A DNA stretch of 46,380 nt from Verrucomicrobiota bacterium (GTDB lineage: Bacteria > Verrucomicrobiota > Verrucomicrobiia > Limisphaerales > JACRJY01). The stretch spans positions 1 to 46,380 of the forward strand of contig JACRJY010000193.1 in assembly GCA_016235585.1 (NCBI GenBank), in the 5' to 3' direction. The translations under genes and the position numbers were made by a program. Every line of letters begins with the position of its first letter. Positions within the stretch are counted from its first letter, which is position 1. Shown one piece after another: positions 34,280 to 42,658 of the stretch. The notes under the pieces were generated by a model. The model had not been told where the DNA came from, did not search any database, and saw only the letters and a list, made by a program, of their open reading frames with translations.

Positions 34280-36268
34280 ATGAATCGTTTCCTCGACATG
34301 GTGGATCACCCGGCGCACGTGAAGAAGCTGACGCTCGAACAGTGCGTCACGCTCGCGCAGGAAATCCGCGAGGAGCTCATCACCAAGCTCGCCAGAAGCG
34401 GCGGCCACCTCGGCCCCAACCTCGGCGTCACCGAGCTGACCATCGCGCTGCACCGCGTCTTCAGCACGCCCCACGACAAGTTCGTGTGGGATGTGAGCCA
34501 CCAGGTCTATGTTCACAAGATTCTCACCGGGCGCAAGGACCGCTTCCACACCATCCGCACCACCGACGGGCTGAACGGCTTCGCGCTGCGCACCGAGAGC
34601 GAGCATGACTGCTACGGCGCGGGCCACGCTGGCACCGCGCTCTCCGCCGCGCTCGGCATGTGCGCCGCGCGCGATCAGAAAAAATCCGACGAGCACGTCG
34701 TCTGCGTCTTCGGCGACGCGGCGCTGACGAACGGGATTTCCTTCGAGGCGCTCAACAATATCTCCACCACGACGAAGAAATTCATCGGCATCCTCAACGA
34801 CAACGAGTGGAGCATCGCCAAGAACGTCGGCGCGATTGCCGACTATCTCGGCAAGCTCACCACCAGCCCGCGCTACAACCGGCTGGCGAAGGACTTCACC
34901 AACTGGGTGAAGAAACTTCCGCACGGGCGGCGCGTCGCGATGCTCGGACAGAAGGCGGAGGAGTTCATCAAGGGCACCGCGCAGGCCGTTTCGCTCGACC
35001 AGGCGCCCAGCGGCCCCGGCACCGATGGCCGCGGCGGCCACGGCAGCAGCGTGCTGTTCGAGGAGTTCGGCATCCGCTATCTCGGCCCGATTGACGGGCA
35101 CAATCTGCCGCTGCTCATCAGCACGCTGGAATTCGCCAAGACTTTCGAGGAGCCGATTGTCATCCACGTCCTCACCACCAAGGGCAAGGGCTACGAGGCC
35201 GCGCTCAAGTTCCCGGAGAAATTCCACGGCCTCGGCCCCTATGACGTGAAAAGCGGCGACTCGCCGGCAGTGAAGCCCGGCACGCCGCCCAACTACCAGG
35301 ACGTCTTCGGCGACGTGATGGTCAAGCTCTGCAAAAAAGATTCCACCATCGTTGGCATCACTGCCGCCATGCCCAGCGGCACGGGCCTGAAGAAACTGGA
35401 GATCGCGATGCCGGAGCGCTACTACGATGTCGGCATCGCCGAGGAACACGCCGTCATCTTCGCCGCCGGCATGGCGACGATGGGCTTCCATCCGGTATGC
35501 GCGATTTACTCGACCTTCCTGCAGCGCGCCTACGACTGCATCCACCACGATGTGTGCCTGCAGGATTTGCCGGTGATTTTCTGCATGGATCGTTCGAGCC
35601 TCTCGGCCAACGACGGCCCGACGCACCACGGCCTCTTTGACATCGCGTGGCTGCGCTGCCTGCCCAACGTCATCGCGATGGCGCCGAAGGACGAGGACGA
35701 GCTGCAGGACATGATGTTCACCGCCACGCTGCAAAAGCATCCGTGCTTCATCCGCTACCCGCGCGGTGCGGCGGAAGGCGTGCCGATCAAGGAGACGCCG
35801 CGCCAGCTCGAGATCGGCAAGGCCGAGGTGCTGAAAAACTTCGCCGCCACCGGCGGGCCAAAGGTCGCGCTCTTCCCGCTCGGCAACATGCAGAAGATGG
35901 CGCGGCAGACCGCCGAGAAGCTGGCCGTCGAGGGCTGCGACGTCGCCATCATCAATCCCCGCTTCACCAAGCCGCTCGACGAGGCCACGCACGAATTCTT
36001 CGGACGCGCCGCCGACGTGGTCGTCACCTTCGAGGACCACGTGCTCATGGGCGGCTACGGCAGCATCGTGAATGAACTCTTCGGCGACAAACGCATCACC
36101 ACGCCCGTCCTCCGCCTGGGCTGGCCCGACGTGTTCGTCGAGCACGCCAGCTCGGTGGACTACCTTCGCGAAAAGCACGGGCTGACGGCGGACAACGCTG
36201 TGCGGCAGGTGAAGGAGTTGCTCGCCCCGGCCAAGGCCGTCCGCCAGCCGTTGCAGGCGGCGGGTTGA
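34280..36268 (+). CDS. dxs: 1-deoxy-D-xylulose-5-phosphate synthase
   Basis: Thiamine-diphosphate enzyme that condenses pyruvate and glyceraldehyde 3-phosphate, the first step of the MEP isoprenoid pathway. The start MNRFLDMVDH (ATG 34280) aligns with the family's usual N-terminus. The frame stays open upstream to 34238 but that extension has no family character. TPP/Mg2+ motif: GDAALTNG at 145-152 with NDNEWSI near 173-179. The catalytic region VGIAEEHAVIFAAGMA is around 384-399. The GGHLGPNLG, WDVSHQ and SLSANDGPTHHG segments are present, as is the transketolase C-terminal domain. 662 aa is slightly long. A Gly-rich segment near residues 240-256 (ending in GRGGHG) appears to be an insertion before LFEEFGIRYLGPIDGH. 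No clear Shine-Dalgarno. Confidence 0.95.
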   Translation: MNRFLDMVDHPAHVKKLTLEQCVTLAQEIREELITKLARSGGHLGPNLGVTELTIALHRVFSTPHDKFVWDVSHQVYVHKILTGRKDRFHTIRTTDGLNGFALRTESEHDCYGAGHAGTALSAALGMCAARDQKKSDEHVVCVFGDAALTNGISFEALNNISTTTKKFIGILNDNEWSIAKNVGAIADYLGKLTTSPRYNRLAKDFTNWVKKLPHGRRVAMLGQKAEEFIKGTAQAVSLDQAPSGPGTDGRGGHGSSVLFEEFGIRYLGPIDGHNLPLLISTLEFAKTFEEPIVIHVLTTKGKGYEAALKFPEKFHGLGPYDVKSGDSPAVKPGTPPNYQDVFGDVMVKLCKKDSTIVGITAAMPSGTGLKKLEIAMPERYYDVGIAEEHAVIFAAGMATMGFHPVCAIYSTFLQRAYDCIHHDVCLQDLPVIFCMDRSSLSANDGPTHHGLFDIAWLRCLPNVIAMAPKDEDELQDMMFTATLQKHPCFIRYPRGAAEGVPIKETPRQLEIGKAEVLKNFAATGGPKVALFPLGNMQKMARQTAEKLAVEGCDVAIINPRFTKPLDEATHEFFGRAADVVVTFEDHVLMGGYGSIVNELFGDKRITTPVLRLGWPDVFVEHASSVDYLREKHGLTADNAVRQVKELLAPAKAVRQPLQAAG

Positions 36269-36270
36269 TT

Positions 36271-37629
36271 ATGAAGAGCCAATTGCTTGGAGTCCTTGTC
36301 GTCGCCGGTTCGCTGGCGGCCTCGTTCACTGCCAGCGCCGCGCCCGCGCCCACGAAACTCTGGCAGGTCGGGGCAGCGAGCGTGGACATCACGCCGGATT
36401 ATCCCGTGCGCTTGAGCGGCTACGGCAGCCGCCGCACGGAACACGAGGGCGTCGAGCAGCGCATTTTCGCCAAGGCGCTGGCCCTCGGCAGCGACGCCGA
36501 GGGCGTGGCGGTTCTCGTGACGGTGGACAACGTCGGCGTGCCCGGAGCGATGCGCGCGGAAGTGCTCAAGCGGCTCGCGGTGAAAACCAGGCTCGCGCCC
36601 GAACGCTTCGCCGTTTGCTCCAGCCACACGCACTGCGCGCCGATGCTGCTTGGCGTGCTGCCGAATCTTTTCAGCATGGACATCCCGGCGGAACACCTGC
36701 CGAACATCGAACGCTACACACGGGAATTGACGGACAAGATTGAACAAGTCGTCCTCGCCGCGCTGGCGAAGCGCGAGCCGTGCAAGCTCGCGTGGGGCGC
36801 CGGCCACGTCGGCTTCGCGCACAACCGGCGCGGCACGTTCGCCTTCCGCCCGGAGGATCATTCGCTGCCCGTGCTGCGCGCCATCGGCGCGGACGGCAAG
36901 GTGCGCGCGGTCTTCACGAGCTACGCCTGCCATTGCACGACGATTGCCTTCAACCGCATCCACGGCGACTGGGCGGGTGGCGCGCAGGAATATCTGGAGA
37001 AGGCGTTCCCCGGCGCGGTCGCCCTCACTGCCGCCGGCTGCGGTGCGGATCAAAACCCCAACCCGCGCGGCACCTACGAACTGGCCCGCGAATACGGCGA
37101 CACCCTCGGCGCGGAAGCCAAGCGCCTTGCCGCCGGCACCCTCAAGCCCATCAGTGGCAAACTGGAATGCCGCACGAAACAAATCAGCCTCCCGTTCGAC
37201 ACGCTGCCCACGCGCGATGAATGGGTGAAGAAATCACAGGACAAGGCCGCGAACACCGCCTATCACGCGAAGAAAAATCTCGCCCGCCTCGAACGCGGCG
37301 AAACGCTGCCCACCGCCCTGCCCTATCTCGTGCAAGTTTGGAATTTCGGCGCGGACCTGGCGATGGTGTTCCTGCCCGGCGAGGTGGTCGTGGATTATTC
37401 GCTCCGGCTCAAACGCGAGTTGGATTCCGAGCGGCTCTGGGTCAACGCCTACGCCAACGACGTGCCGTGCTACATCCCGTCCCGGCGCGTGCTCGACGAG
37501 GGCGGCTACGAAGGCGCGACGGCGATGATGTATTACGACCGCCCGACGAAGTTCGCGCCCAACGTGGAGGAACTCATCATCAGCGCGGTGCGCGAACTGA
37601 CGCCGAATCAATTCCAACGCGCGCGCTGA
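36271..37629 (+). CDS. Secreted neutral/alkaline ceramidase-like hydrolase
   Basis: 452-aa protein with a clear signal peptide (MKSQLLGVLVVAGSLAASF..., likely cut after ASA). The fold is that of the N-terminal domain of neutral ceramidases, zinc-dependent amidases. The body opens with VGAASVDITPDYPVRLSGYG. The metal-site motif SSHTHCAP is at residues 117-124, and the second-site YACHCTT, GDWAGG and GCGADQNP segments follow. The C-terminal ceramidase Ig-like domain seems short or absent, as in many bacterial members whose substrate is unknown. ATG 36271 lies 2 bp after the dxs stop, so it probably shares that transcript. An in-frame TTG at 36265 is a less likely start. The ceramidase reaction itself is not proven by the sequence. 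Confidence 0.85.
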   Translation: MKSQLLGVLVVAGSLAASFTASAAPAPTKLWQVGAASVDITPDYPVRLSGYGSRRTEHEGVEQRIFAKALALGSDAEGVAVLVTVDNVGVPGAMRAEVLKRLAVKTRLAPERFAVCSSHTHCAPMLLGVLPNLFSMDIPAEHLPNIERYTRELTDKIEQVVLAALAKREPCKLAWGAGHVGFAHNRRGTFAFRPEDHSLPVLRAIGADGKVRAVFTSYACHCTTIAFNRIHGDWAGGAQEYLEKAFPGAVALTAAGCGADQNPNPRGTYELAREYGDTLGAEAKRLAAGTLKPISGKLECRTKQISLPFDTLPTRDEWVKKSQDKAANTAYHAKKNLARLERGETLPTALPYLVQVWNFGADLAMVFLPGEVVVDYSLRLKRELDSERLWVNAYANDVPCYIPSRRVLDEGGYEGATAMMYYDRPTKFAPNVEELIISAVRELTPNQFQRAR

Positions 37630-37647
37630 CGCGGGCGGAACCCTGGC

Positions 37648-38011
37648 TCAATTGCGGGGCACTGCGGGGAACGGCATCTCCGAAGGCGGGCGGAAATATT
37701 TTTCAGAGAGCCGGCGCAATTTGGTGGTGGAAACCCGGAGTTGCAGGCGCTTGCGCAGGAAGCCCCGCGCAGGATGCAAGACACGAAAATCATCGAGTTC
37801 AGATTCCAACTCCTCGAAGGTGGTCACTTCCGCCACACGGTGAATCAACTCGAAGTCGTTCTGAAAAAAAGCCGGGATTCAACAACAGAACAATGGCCAC
37901 CAGCCAGCGCGTCCCGGTGTAGAGGCATTCGCGAAAAAGCCGCCGATCAAACTCGCCCGACGGCCACTCAAGTCTGGCACAGCAAAGCTGCTTGAACGTG
38001 GGCGCGCTCAT
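37648..38011 (-). pseudogene. Small conserved-type protein gene split by a frameshift in a T7 run
   Basis: From ATG 38011 (minus) the reading is MSAPTFKQLCCARLEWPSG ... LYTGTRWLVAIVLLLNPGFF. The coding strand then has seven T (plus-strand A at 37864-37870). Removing one T continues smoothly as QNDFELIHRVAEVTTFEELE ... DDFRVLHPARGFLRKRLQLRVS and so on to TGA at 37648-37650, about 119 aa in all. As read, the 5' frame runs on into unrelated sequence. Both halves are coherent, so this is one gene broken by a +1 base, a recoded gene, or a sequencing error. It looks like a small hypothetical protein family of Verrucomicrobiota, with no known function. It starts 20 bp after the DUF1080 stop. Confidence 0.7.
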
Positions 38012-38031
38012 TGTCCACTCGCGGTTCCCGC

Positions 38032-38724
38032 CTACTTCAACTCCTTGATGCGGATGTTCCGCCAGCGGACTTCTTCGCCGGCGGGTTTCTTCTTGCCGTC
38101 GCCGATGCCGTGGACTTGCAGGGCGATGATGCCCTTGGGCGTCATCGAGTCCTTGAAGTCGGCGGCCTTCACGCCGTTGATGAAAGTCTGGATGTGGTCG
38201 CCCTTGCACTCGATGCGCGCCTGGTTCCATTCGCCGTTCTTGAAGGCCTTGCGCGCCGCCTCGTTCTCCTTGAGGTCGGCCAGCCAGCCGCGCCGCGCCT
38301 CGTCATACACGCCGCCGGTGTAGGCGCGCGACGAGGGGTCAATTTCATACTGGTAGCCAAACACGCGGTCGGCGGGGAACTTCTTCTTCTTGCCGTTGAT
38401 CTCCGCCTCGAAATCCTTCTCGGAAAACTCGCTGCGGAACTGCACGCCGGAGTTCATTTCCTTGGCGACGTTGAACTCGAATTCCAAAATGAAGTCGCCG
38501 TATTTCTTCGTCGTGCAAAGGAAGGAGTTGCCCGTCCCCGCCACGGTCTTGCCGACGACCGCGCCGTCCTCGACGCGGTATTCGGCCTTGCCGCTGTGCT
38601 GTTCCCAGCCGTCGAGGTTCTTGCCGTTGAAGAGCGGCTTGAAGCCGTCCTTGTCGGCGGCAAACGTGGTGGTGAACGCCAGCGCGGCGAGCGCGGCGCA
38701 GAAAGAAATGGTCTTTGATTTCAT
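38032..38724 (-). CDS. Secreted DUF1080 / 3-keto-disaccharide hydrolase-domain protein
   Basis: 230-aa protein with signal peptide [20 protein letters not shown], cleaved near FAA. The rest is one DUF1080 domain (concanavalin-like beta-sandwich). Typical segments are [14 protein letters not shown] at the start, [48 protein letters not shown] (here [21 protein letters not shown]) and IALQVHG followed by [11 protein letters not shown] at the end. Family members act on glycosides, in some cases 3-keto-disaccharides, in the periplasm. The frame extends upstream to 38796, but only ATG 38724 gives a signal peptide. It lies 88 bp downstream of the FGE gene on the same strand; a sugar-degradation role is inferred. 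Confidence 0.92.
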   Translation of the reverse strand: MKSKTISFCAALAALAFTTTFAADKDGFKPLFNGKNLDGWEQHSGKAEYRVEDGAVVGKTVAGTGNSFLCTTKKYGDFILEFEFNVAKEMNSGVQFRSEFSEKDFEAEINGKKKKFPADRVFGYQYEIDPSSRAYTGGVYDEARRGWLADLKENEAARKAFKNGEWNQARIECKGDHIQTFINGVKAADFKDSMTPKGIIALQVHGIGDGKKKPAGEEVRWRNIRIKELK

Positions 38725-38812
38725 GGCGGGAGGGTAAGCGGGTTGAACCGCGGTTGCGAAGGAAAAATATTCCATCGCTCGGAGCCGCGCGTCCACCGAA
38801 GACCCGGTGCCA

Positions 38813-39892
38813 CTACTTCCCCGGCGAATACACGCAGCGGAAGCCGGTGTGCGACAGGCCGGTGTCGGGCGAGCTTTTCATCCGCGCGCCGGGCCGGTAG
38901 CCGGCGCAGTAGGAATCCACGCACAGATACGAGCCGCCGCGCGTGACGCGCTTGGCGACGCCCGGCTCGTTCGGATCGTAGCTGGTGTCGGGGCCGGGCG
39001 GGTTTTTCGCGGCGCTGCGCTCGTAATAATCCGGCAGATACCAGTCGGCGCACCACTCCCACACGTTGCCCGCCATGTCGAACAGGCCGTAGCCGTTCGG
39101 CTTGAAAGCCGCGACCGGCGAAGTGAGGCGAAAGCCGTCGGTTAAAAGGTTCTCGTTCGGGAAGCGGCCCTGCCAGATGTTCGCCGGCCATTTGCCGCCG
39201 GGCGTCTGCTCGCCGCCCCAGACGAATTTTTCCTTCGCGAGGCCGCCGCGCGCGGCGTATTCCCACTCGGCCTCGGTGGGCAGGCGCTTGCCCGACCACT
39301 TGCAGTAGGCCATCGCGTCAATCCAGCAGACGTGAACGACGGGATGCTTCTCGCGGCCTTTCAAATCCGAGTTCGCACCTTCGGGATGACGCCAGTTCGC
39401 GCCGGGGACGTATTGCCACCAGACGGAATGGTCGTGCAACGGCACCTCGCCCGGCGGCGGCATGAAGACGATGGAGCCGGCGACCAGATTCTCCAGCGGC
39501 ACGCCGGGGAAATCGCGCGGGTCGGGCTTGCGCTCGGCGATGGTGAGGTAGCCGGTGGCCTTGGCAAACTTCTCGAACTGCTCGTTCGTCACCTCGGTTT
39601 TGTCCATCCAGAAACCATCGAGTTCGACCTCGTGCAGCGGCTTCTCGTCGGTCTGGCCTTCGGCGGAACCCATGAGAAACTTGCCGGCGGGAATCCACGC
39701 CATGTCATTCGTGTCGGCGACGACGATGGGTTCGGGGGCCGCGTGGCCGAGCGCGCCGGGCGGGTCGTGGCGCGTGGCGTAGTCCTTGTCGGCCTTCTTC
39801 ATTGTGATCCAGGTGCCGACGCCGACGCCGACGAGCACGACGGCGAGGGCGACGGCAAACTGCCGGGCGGATTTTTTGTCCTGCGGATTCAT
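38813..39892 (-). CDS. Formylglycine-generating enzyme (sulfatase modifying factor) family, membrane-anchored
   Basis: 359 aa. N-terminal segment [20 protein letters not shown] (11-30) is a single membrane helix, so the domain faces the periplasm. The SUMF1 domain runs from about residue 63 ([13 protein letters not shown]) through [15 protein letters not shown] and [12 protein letters not shown] to RGGSYLC(324)VDSYC(329). The cysteine pair, spaced five apart, matches the copper-binding catalytic pair of true formylglycine-generating enzymes, so it probably activates sulfatases. Many family homologues lack this pair. No sulfatase gene is in the window. ATG 39892 is chosen over a TTG at 39904. 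It is the first gene of a minus-strand group with the DUF1080 gene and the split small gene. Confidence 0.92.
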   Translation of the reverse strand: MNPQDKKSARQFAVALAVVLVGVGVGTWITMKKADKDYATRHDPPGALGHAAPEPIVVADTNDMAWIPAGKFLMGSAEGQTDEKPLHEVELDGFWMDKTEVTNEQFEKFAKATGYLTIAERKPDPRDFPGVPLENLVAGSIVFMPPPGEVPLHDHSVWWQYVPGANWRHPEGANSDLKGREKHPVVHVCWIDAMAYCKWSGKRLPTEAEWEYAARGGLAKEKFVWGGEQTPGGKWPANIWQGRFPNENLLTDGFRLTSPVAAFKPNGYGLFDMAGNVWEWCADWYLPDYYERSAAKNPPGPDTSYDPNEPGVAKRVTRGGSYLCVDSYCAGYRPGARMKSSPDTGLSHTGFRCVYSPGK

Positions 39893-40165
39893 ATCAAGAG
39901 CCAACCGATGGATTCAATTTTTCAAAACCGCGACGGTGCGGAAGCAATTCGCAGAAAGTGGAAACCGCCTTCCGCACCGCTTCACCGTCTGGCGGATGCC
40001 ACCGCGTCCAACCTGTCCACGGACGGCATCGTCGTGACTGGAGTTGATACAGGAATCCGCCGCCGCTTGTCCACCGTCGTCCGTCCGGACAAGCAAATAC
40101 TTCGGCGGGAGGAATTTCAGCTCCACGCTTGCGGATGGCATACACAGTGCTAAATTGTCCGCACA

Positions 40166-40294
40166 ATGAAAACATTGTCTGGATTCATCCGCGAGGCAGT
40201 GATGGCCGCCCTGCCGCTGGCGTCCTTTCTGGTCTTCGTCGCGGTGCAGTCGTTGTTCATTTACTGGCTGTTCCGCATCTTCGGCGCGATTTGA
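40166..40294 (+). CDS. 42-aa single-pass membrane miniprotein
   Basis: ATG 40166 to TGA 40292-40294 gives MKTLSGFIREAVMAALPLAS followed by a hydrophobic stretch through FLVFVAVQSLFIYWLF to RIFGAI. One transmembrane helix (about residues 13-37) is flanked by basic residues. The sequence is strongly protein-like (no rare residues, correct helix length) and lies alone between the FGE gene and rsmI. No family known to me. The chance that it is a fortuitous ORF is real because it is so short. Confidence 0.55.
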   Translation: MKTLSGFIREAVMAALPLASFLVFVAVQSLFIYWLFRIFGAI

Positions 40295-40369
40295 ACCGCC
40301 GCCCGCCGGGCTGCGCCGCCCGCGCACTTCCGCAGTTGTTTTCTTCCCCCTTCCCGGCAGACTGACCGC

Positions 40370-41110
40370 ATGGAACGCCCATTGCCGCCGCTGCAAGCCG
40401 GCACGCTCTATCTCGTCGCCACACCCATCGGCAACCTGGAGGACATCACGCTCCGCGCCCTGCGCGTGCTCAAGGAATGCGACGCCGTCGCCGCCGAGGA
40501 CACGCGGCACACCGGGCAGTTGCTGCGGCACTTCGGCCTCGAGAAGCCGCTGTTGAGCTATTTCAAATTCAACGAAGCCCGACGCAGCGAGGAAATCATC
40601 GCCCGCCTCCGTCTCGGCGCAAAAATCGCCCTCGTCACCGACGCCGGCAGCCCCGGCATCAGCGACCCCGGCGTGCGCGTCGTCAAGGCGGCGCTCGCCG
40701 CCGGGCTGCGCGTGGAATCCATCCCCGGCGCGTGCGCCCTCGTCGCCGCGCTCACCGCGAGCGGGCTGGACACGGAGGAATTCCATTTCATCGGCTTCCT
40801 GCCCCACAAATCCGGCCAGCGCCACGCGCGGCTGGAATCCCTGAAGCAAATCCCCGGCACGCTCGCGCTTTACGAATCCCCCTACCGCGTCGAGAAGCTG
40901 CTTGCGGAACTCGCGGAAGTCTTCCCCGCCCGCCGTGTCGTGCTCGCGCGCGAGCTGACCAAGAAGTTCGAGGAGTTCCTGCGCGGCACGCCCGCCGAAC
41001 TTCTCGCCGCGACCAAGAACCGCGCGCTCAAGGGGGAGTTCGTCGTGCTCATCGGGCCGACAGTGGATTCTGCGCCCGTTGATGATTCGGATTCGACAGC
41101 CGCCGCCTGA
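40370..41110 (+). CDS. rsmI: 16S rRNA (cytidine(1402)-2'-O)-methyltransferase
   Basis: 246-aa SAM-dependent methyltransferase of the tetrapyrrole-methylase fold that methylates the ribose of C1402 in the decoding centre of 16S rRNA. Diagnostic segments: LYLVATPIGNLEDITLRAL (13-31), AEDTRHTGQLL, ALVTDAGSPGISDPG, SIPGACALVAALTASGL, FHFIGFLP and ALYESPYRVEKLL, then the RELTKKFEE helix. The last about 15 residues are an acidic/Ala tail. The length is slightly short of the E. coli protein. ATG 40370 is chosen by family alignment; no clear Shine-Dalgarno precedes it. Confidence 0.97.
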   Translation: MERPLPPLQAGTLYLVATPIGNLEDITLRALRVLKECDAVAAEDTRHTGQLLRHFGLEKPLLSYFKFNEARRSEEIIARLRLGAKIALVTDAGSPGISDPGVRVVKAALAAGLRVESIPGACALVAALTASGLDTEEFHFIGFLPHKSGQRHARLESLKQIPGTLALYESPYRVEKLLAELAEVFPARRVVLARELTKKFEEFLRGTPAELLAATKNRALKGEFVVLIGPTVDSAPVDDSDSTAAA

Positions 41111-41188
41111 TTCGTTCCCCATTTACAAACCGGCAGGATTCGCTACAGTCCGCGCCGTCGTTGCACTGAAATCAATACACCGCCCGCC

Positions 41189-41959
41189 ATGAAAAAACTC
41201 GTCAAGATTCTCGCCGTCCTCGTCGTCCTGCTCGTCATCGCGCTCATCGCCTTCGTGATCTTCATCGACAAAGCGGTTAAAATCGGCGTCGAGACCGTCG
41301 GCCCGAAAGTCACCCAGACCGACGTGAAGCTCGACAGCGTCAGCATCTCCATCCGAAGCATGAAGCTGGGCGGCCTCGTCGTCGGCAATCCGCAGGGCTA
41401 CAAAATGCCGCACGCGCTCCAACTCGGCAGCGTCGCCGTGGACGTCAACCCCATGTCCGTATTCGGCGAGAAAATCGTCGTGAAATCCATCAAGGTTCTC
41501 GCACCGGAAATCACGCTCGAAGGCGGCTTGAAGGACAACAACCTCACCAAGCTTCTGGAGAACATCCAGGCCACCGCCGCCGCCGTCGCCCCCGCCCCCA
41601 CGGACAAAAAGGACGCACCAGAGGCCAAAGCCCCCGCCCAGCCCGGCAAGAAGCTGCAAGTGGACGACTTCCTCATCAGCGGGGCCAAGGTGCATTTGAA
41701 AATGGACTTGCTCGCCGGCAAGGAGATGACCGTGAACCTGCCCGACATCCATTTGAAAGACCTCGGCAAGAGCGAGGGCGGCATCACCCCCGCCGAACTG
41801 ACGAGCCGCGTCTTCAAGGAACTGCTCGGCTCCACCACCACCGCCGTGACCTCCGCCATCGCCAACGTCGGCAAAGTCGTCGGCGACGCCGCCAAGGGCG
41901 CGACCGAGGGCGTCAAGAAAGCCACCAAGGGCATCGGCGACCTGTTCAAGAAAAAATAA
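41189..41959 (+). CDS. AsmA-like / DUF748-like membrane-anchored protein
   Basis: 256 aa. An N-terminal helix (LVKILAVLVVLLVIALIAFVIF) anchors it in the inner membrane. It is followed by an AsmA-type beta-strand pattern: KIGVETVGPKVTQTDVKLDSVSISI, then GGLVVGNPQGY, SVAVDVNPMSVFGEKIVVKSIKV and APEITLEGG. An Ala/Pro/Lys-rich linker (about residues 128-152) separates this from a second short strand region. A Lys-rich helical tail ends in FKKK. AsmA relatives are linked to lipid transport and the outer membrane, but this one is short and its role is unknown. Confidence 0.8.
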   Translation: MKKLVKILAVLVVLLVIALIAFVIFIDKAVKIGVETVGPKVTQTDVKLDSVSISIRSMKLGGLVVGNPQGYKMPHALQLGSVAVDVNPMSVFGEKIVVKSIKVLAPEITLEGGLKDNNLTKLLENIQATAAAVAPAPTDKKDAPEAKAPAQPGKKLQVDDFLISGAKVHLKMDLLAGKEMTVNLPDIHLKDLGKSEGGITPAELTSRVFKELLGSTTTAVTSAIANVGKVVGDAAKGATEGVKKATKGIGDLFKKK

Positions 41960-41980
41960 TCACCGCCCGTTCATCTCCGC

Positions 41981-42658
41981 TCAACCGGAGCACAGCGAGT
42001 CCAAGTGCCGCTGCTGCCGATCCCAGAGTCCTTGGAGGATTTCCCGCACGCGGGCCTGATCTTCAGGCGTGACGGCAAGGGAACCGACAATCCGCGCGGC
42101 CGTCTGGCTGTGCTTGAAATCCGCCACGCCATGCGTGGAGAAAAATTCCACCGCGCTGGCGCTCAAACCATAGCGCCTTTCAAACGCCCTGGCCGCGAGT
42201 GGAAACAGCCGCGTCAGCGGGCGCTCGACGCCCAGCCCCAGCAGCGCCAGGCCCTCCATGAAACTGCTTCGCCGCACGATGTCCCAGGTGTATTCACAGA
42301 TGGCGCGTGCCGACGGCGAGGCGGCGGCTTCCGCCGCCGGGAGCGGGGTTTTGATCGCCCCCATGAACCGCTCGAACAGCATCAAGTGCGAAGCAGCGGG
42401 GTTGCCGGAGCCGGTCTCCTCGTAGATGGTCTCGCAGACGTGCGTGAGCGCCGGGCCTTGAGTGCCCTTGGCGGCGACGTGCAGGTAGAACAGCGGAAAA
42501 TCCCGGATGAACGGATGCACATCCATTGTCCATCGCTGGACTCTCTCCACGGACTGGCTCCCGCGAAAGCAGTCGCGCCAGAACGGATGCGATTTTTGGA
42601 ACAGTGGATGCGCCTGCGCGAACACGCGCAGTTCACTGATGAAGGAATCATTTTTCAT
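41981..42658 (-). CDS. TenA/CADD-like haem-oxygenase-fold diiron oxidase (HDO family)
   Basis: 225-aa all-helical protein. Candidate metal ligands can be placed: E81 (in EETGSG), H91, E135 (FMEGLALLG) and the C-terminal H176-x3-D180-x2-H183. The last three match the HxxxDxxH helix of the HDO family (CADD, UndA, BesC, SznF). Spacing E81 to H91 is nine residues; CADD has six. HDO enzymes use O2 to cleave or oxidise amino or fatty acids. The gene is last in an operon after a ketoacyl synthase, and its ATG overlaps the end of that gene by 11 bp. A fatty or polyketide-type acyl substrate is therefore plausible, but this is inference. Confidence 0.85.
   Translation of the reverse strand: MKNDSFISELRVFAQAHPLFQKSHPFWRDCFRGSQSVERVQRWTMDVHPFIRDFPLFYLHVAAKGTQGPALTHVCETIYEETGSGNPAASHLMLFERFMGAIKTPLPAAEAAASPSARAICEYTWDIVRRSSFMEGLALLGLGVERPLTRLFPLAARAFERRYGLSASAVEFFSTHGVADFKHSQTAARIVGSLAVTPEDQARVREILQGLWDRQQRHLDSLCSG

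Noticed and set aside
34262..36178. 638-codon open frame opposite dxs
   Set aside because: Low-complexity mirror of dxs; dxs has all family motifs.
38011..38718. 235-codon plus-strand frame opposite the DUF1080 gene
   Set aside because: Mirror of a well-supported secreted domain; no motif of its own.
39893..40165. Gene in the gap between the FGE gene and the miniprotein
   Set aside because: Frames on both strands are short, Arg/Trp-rich and motif-free.
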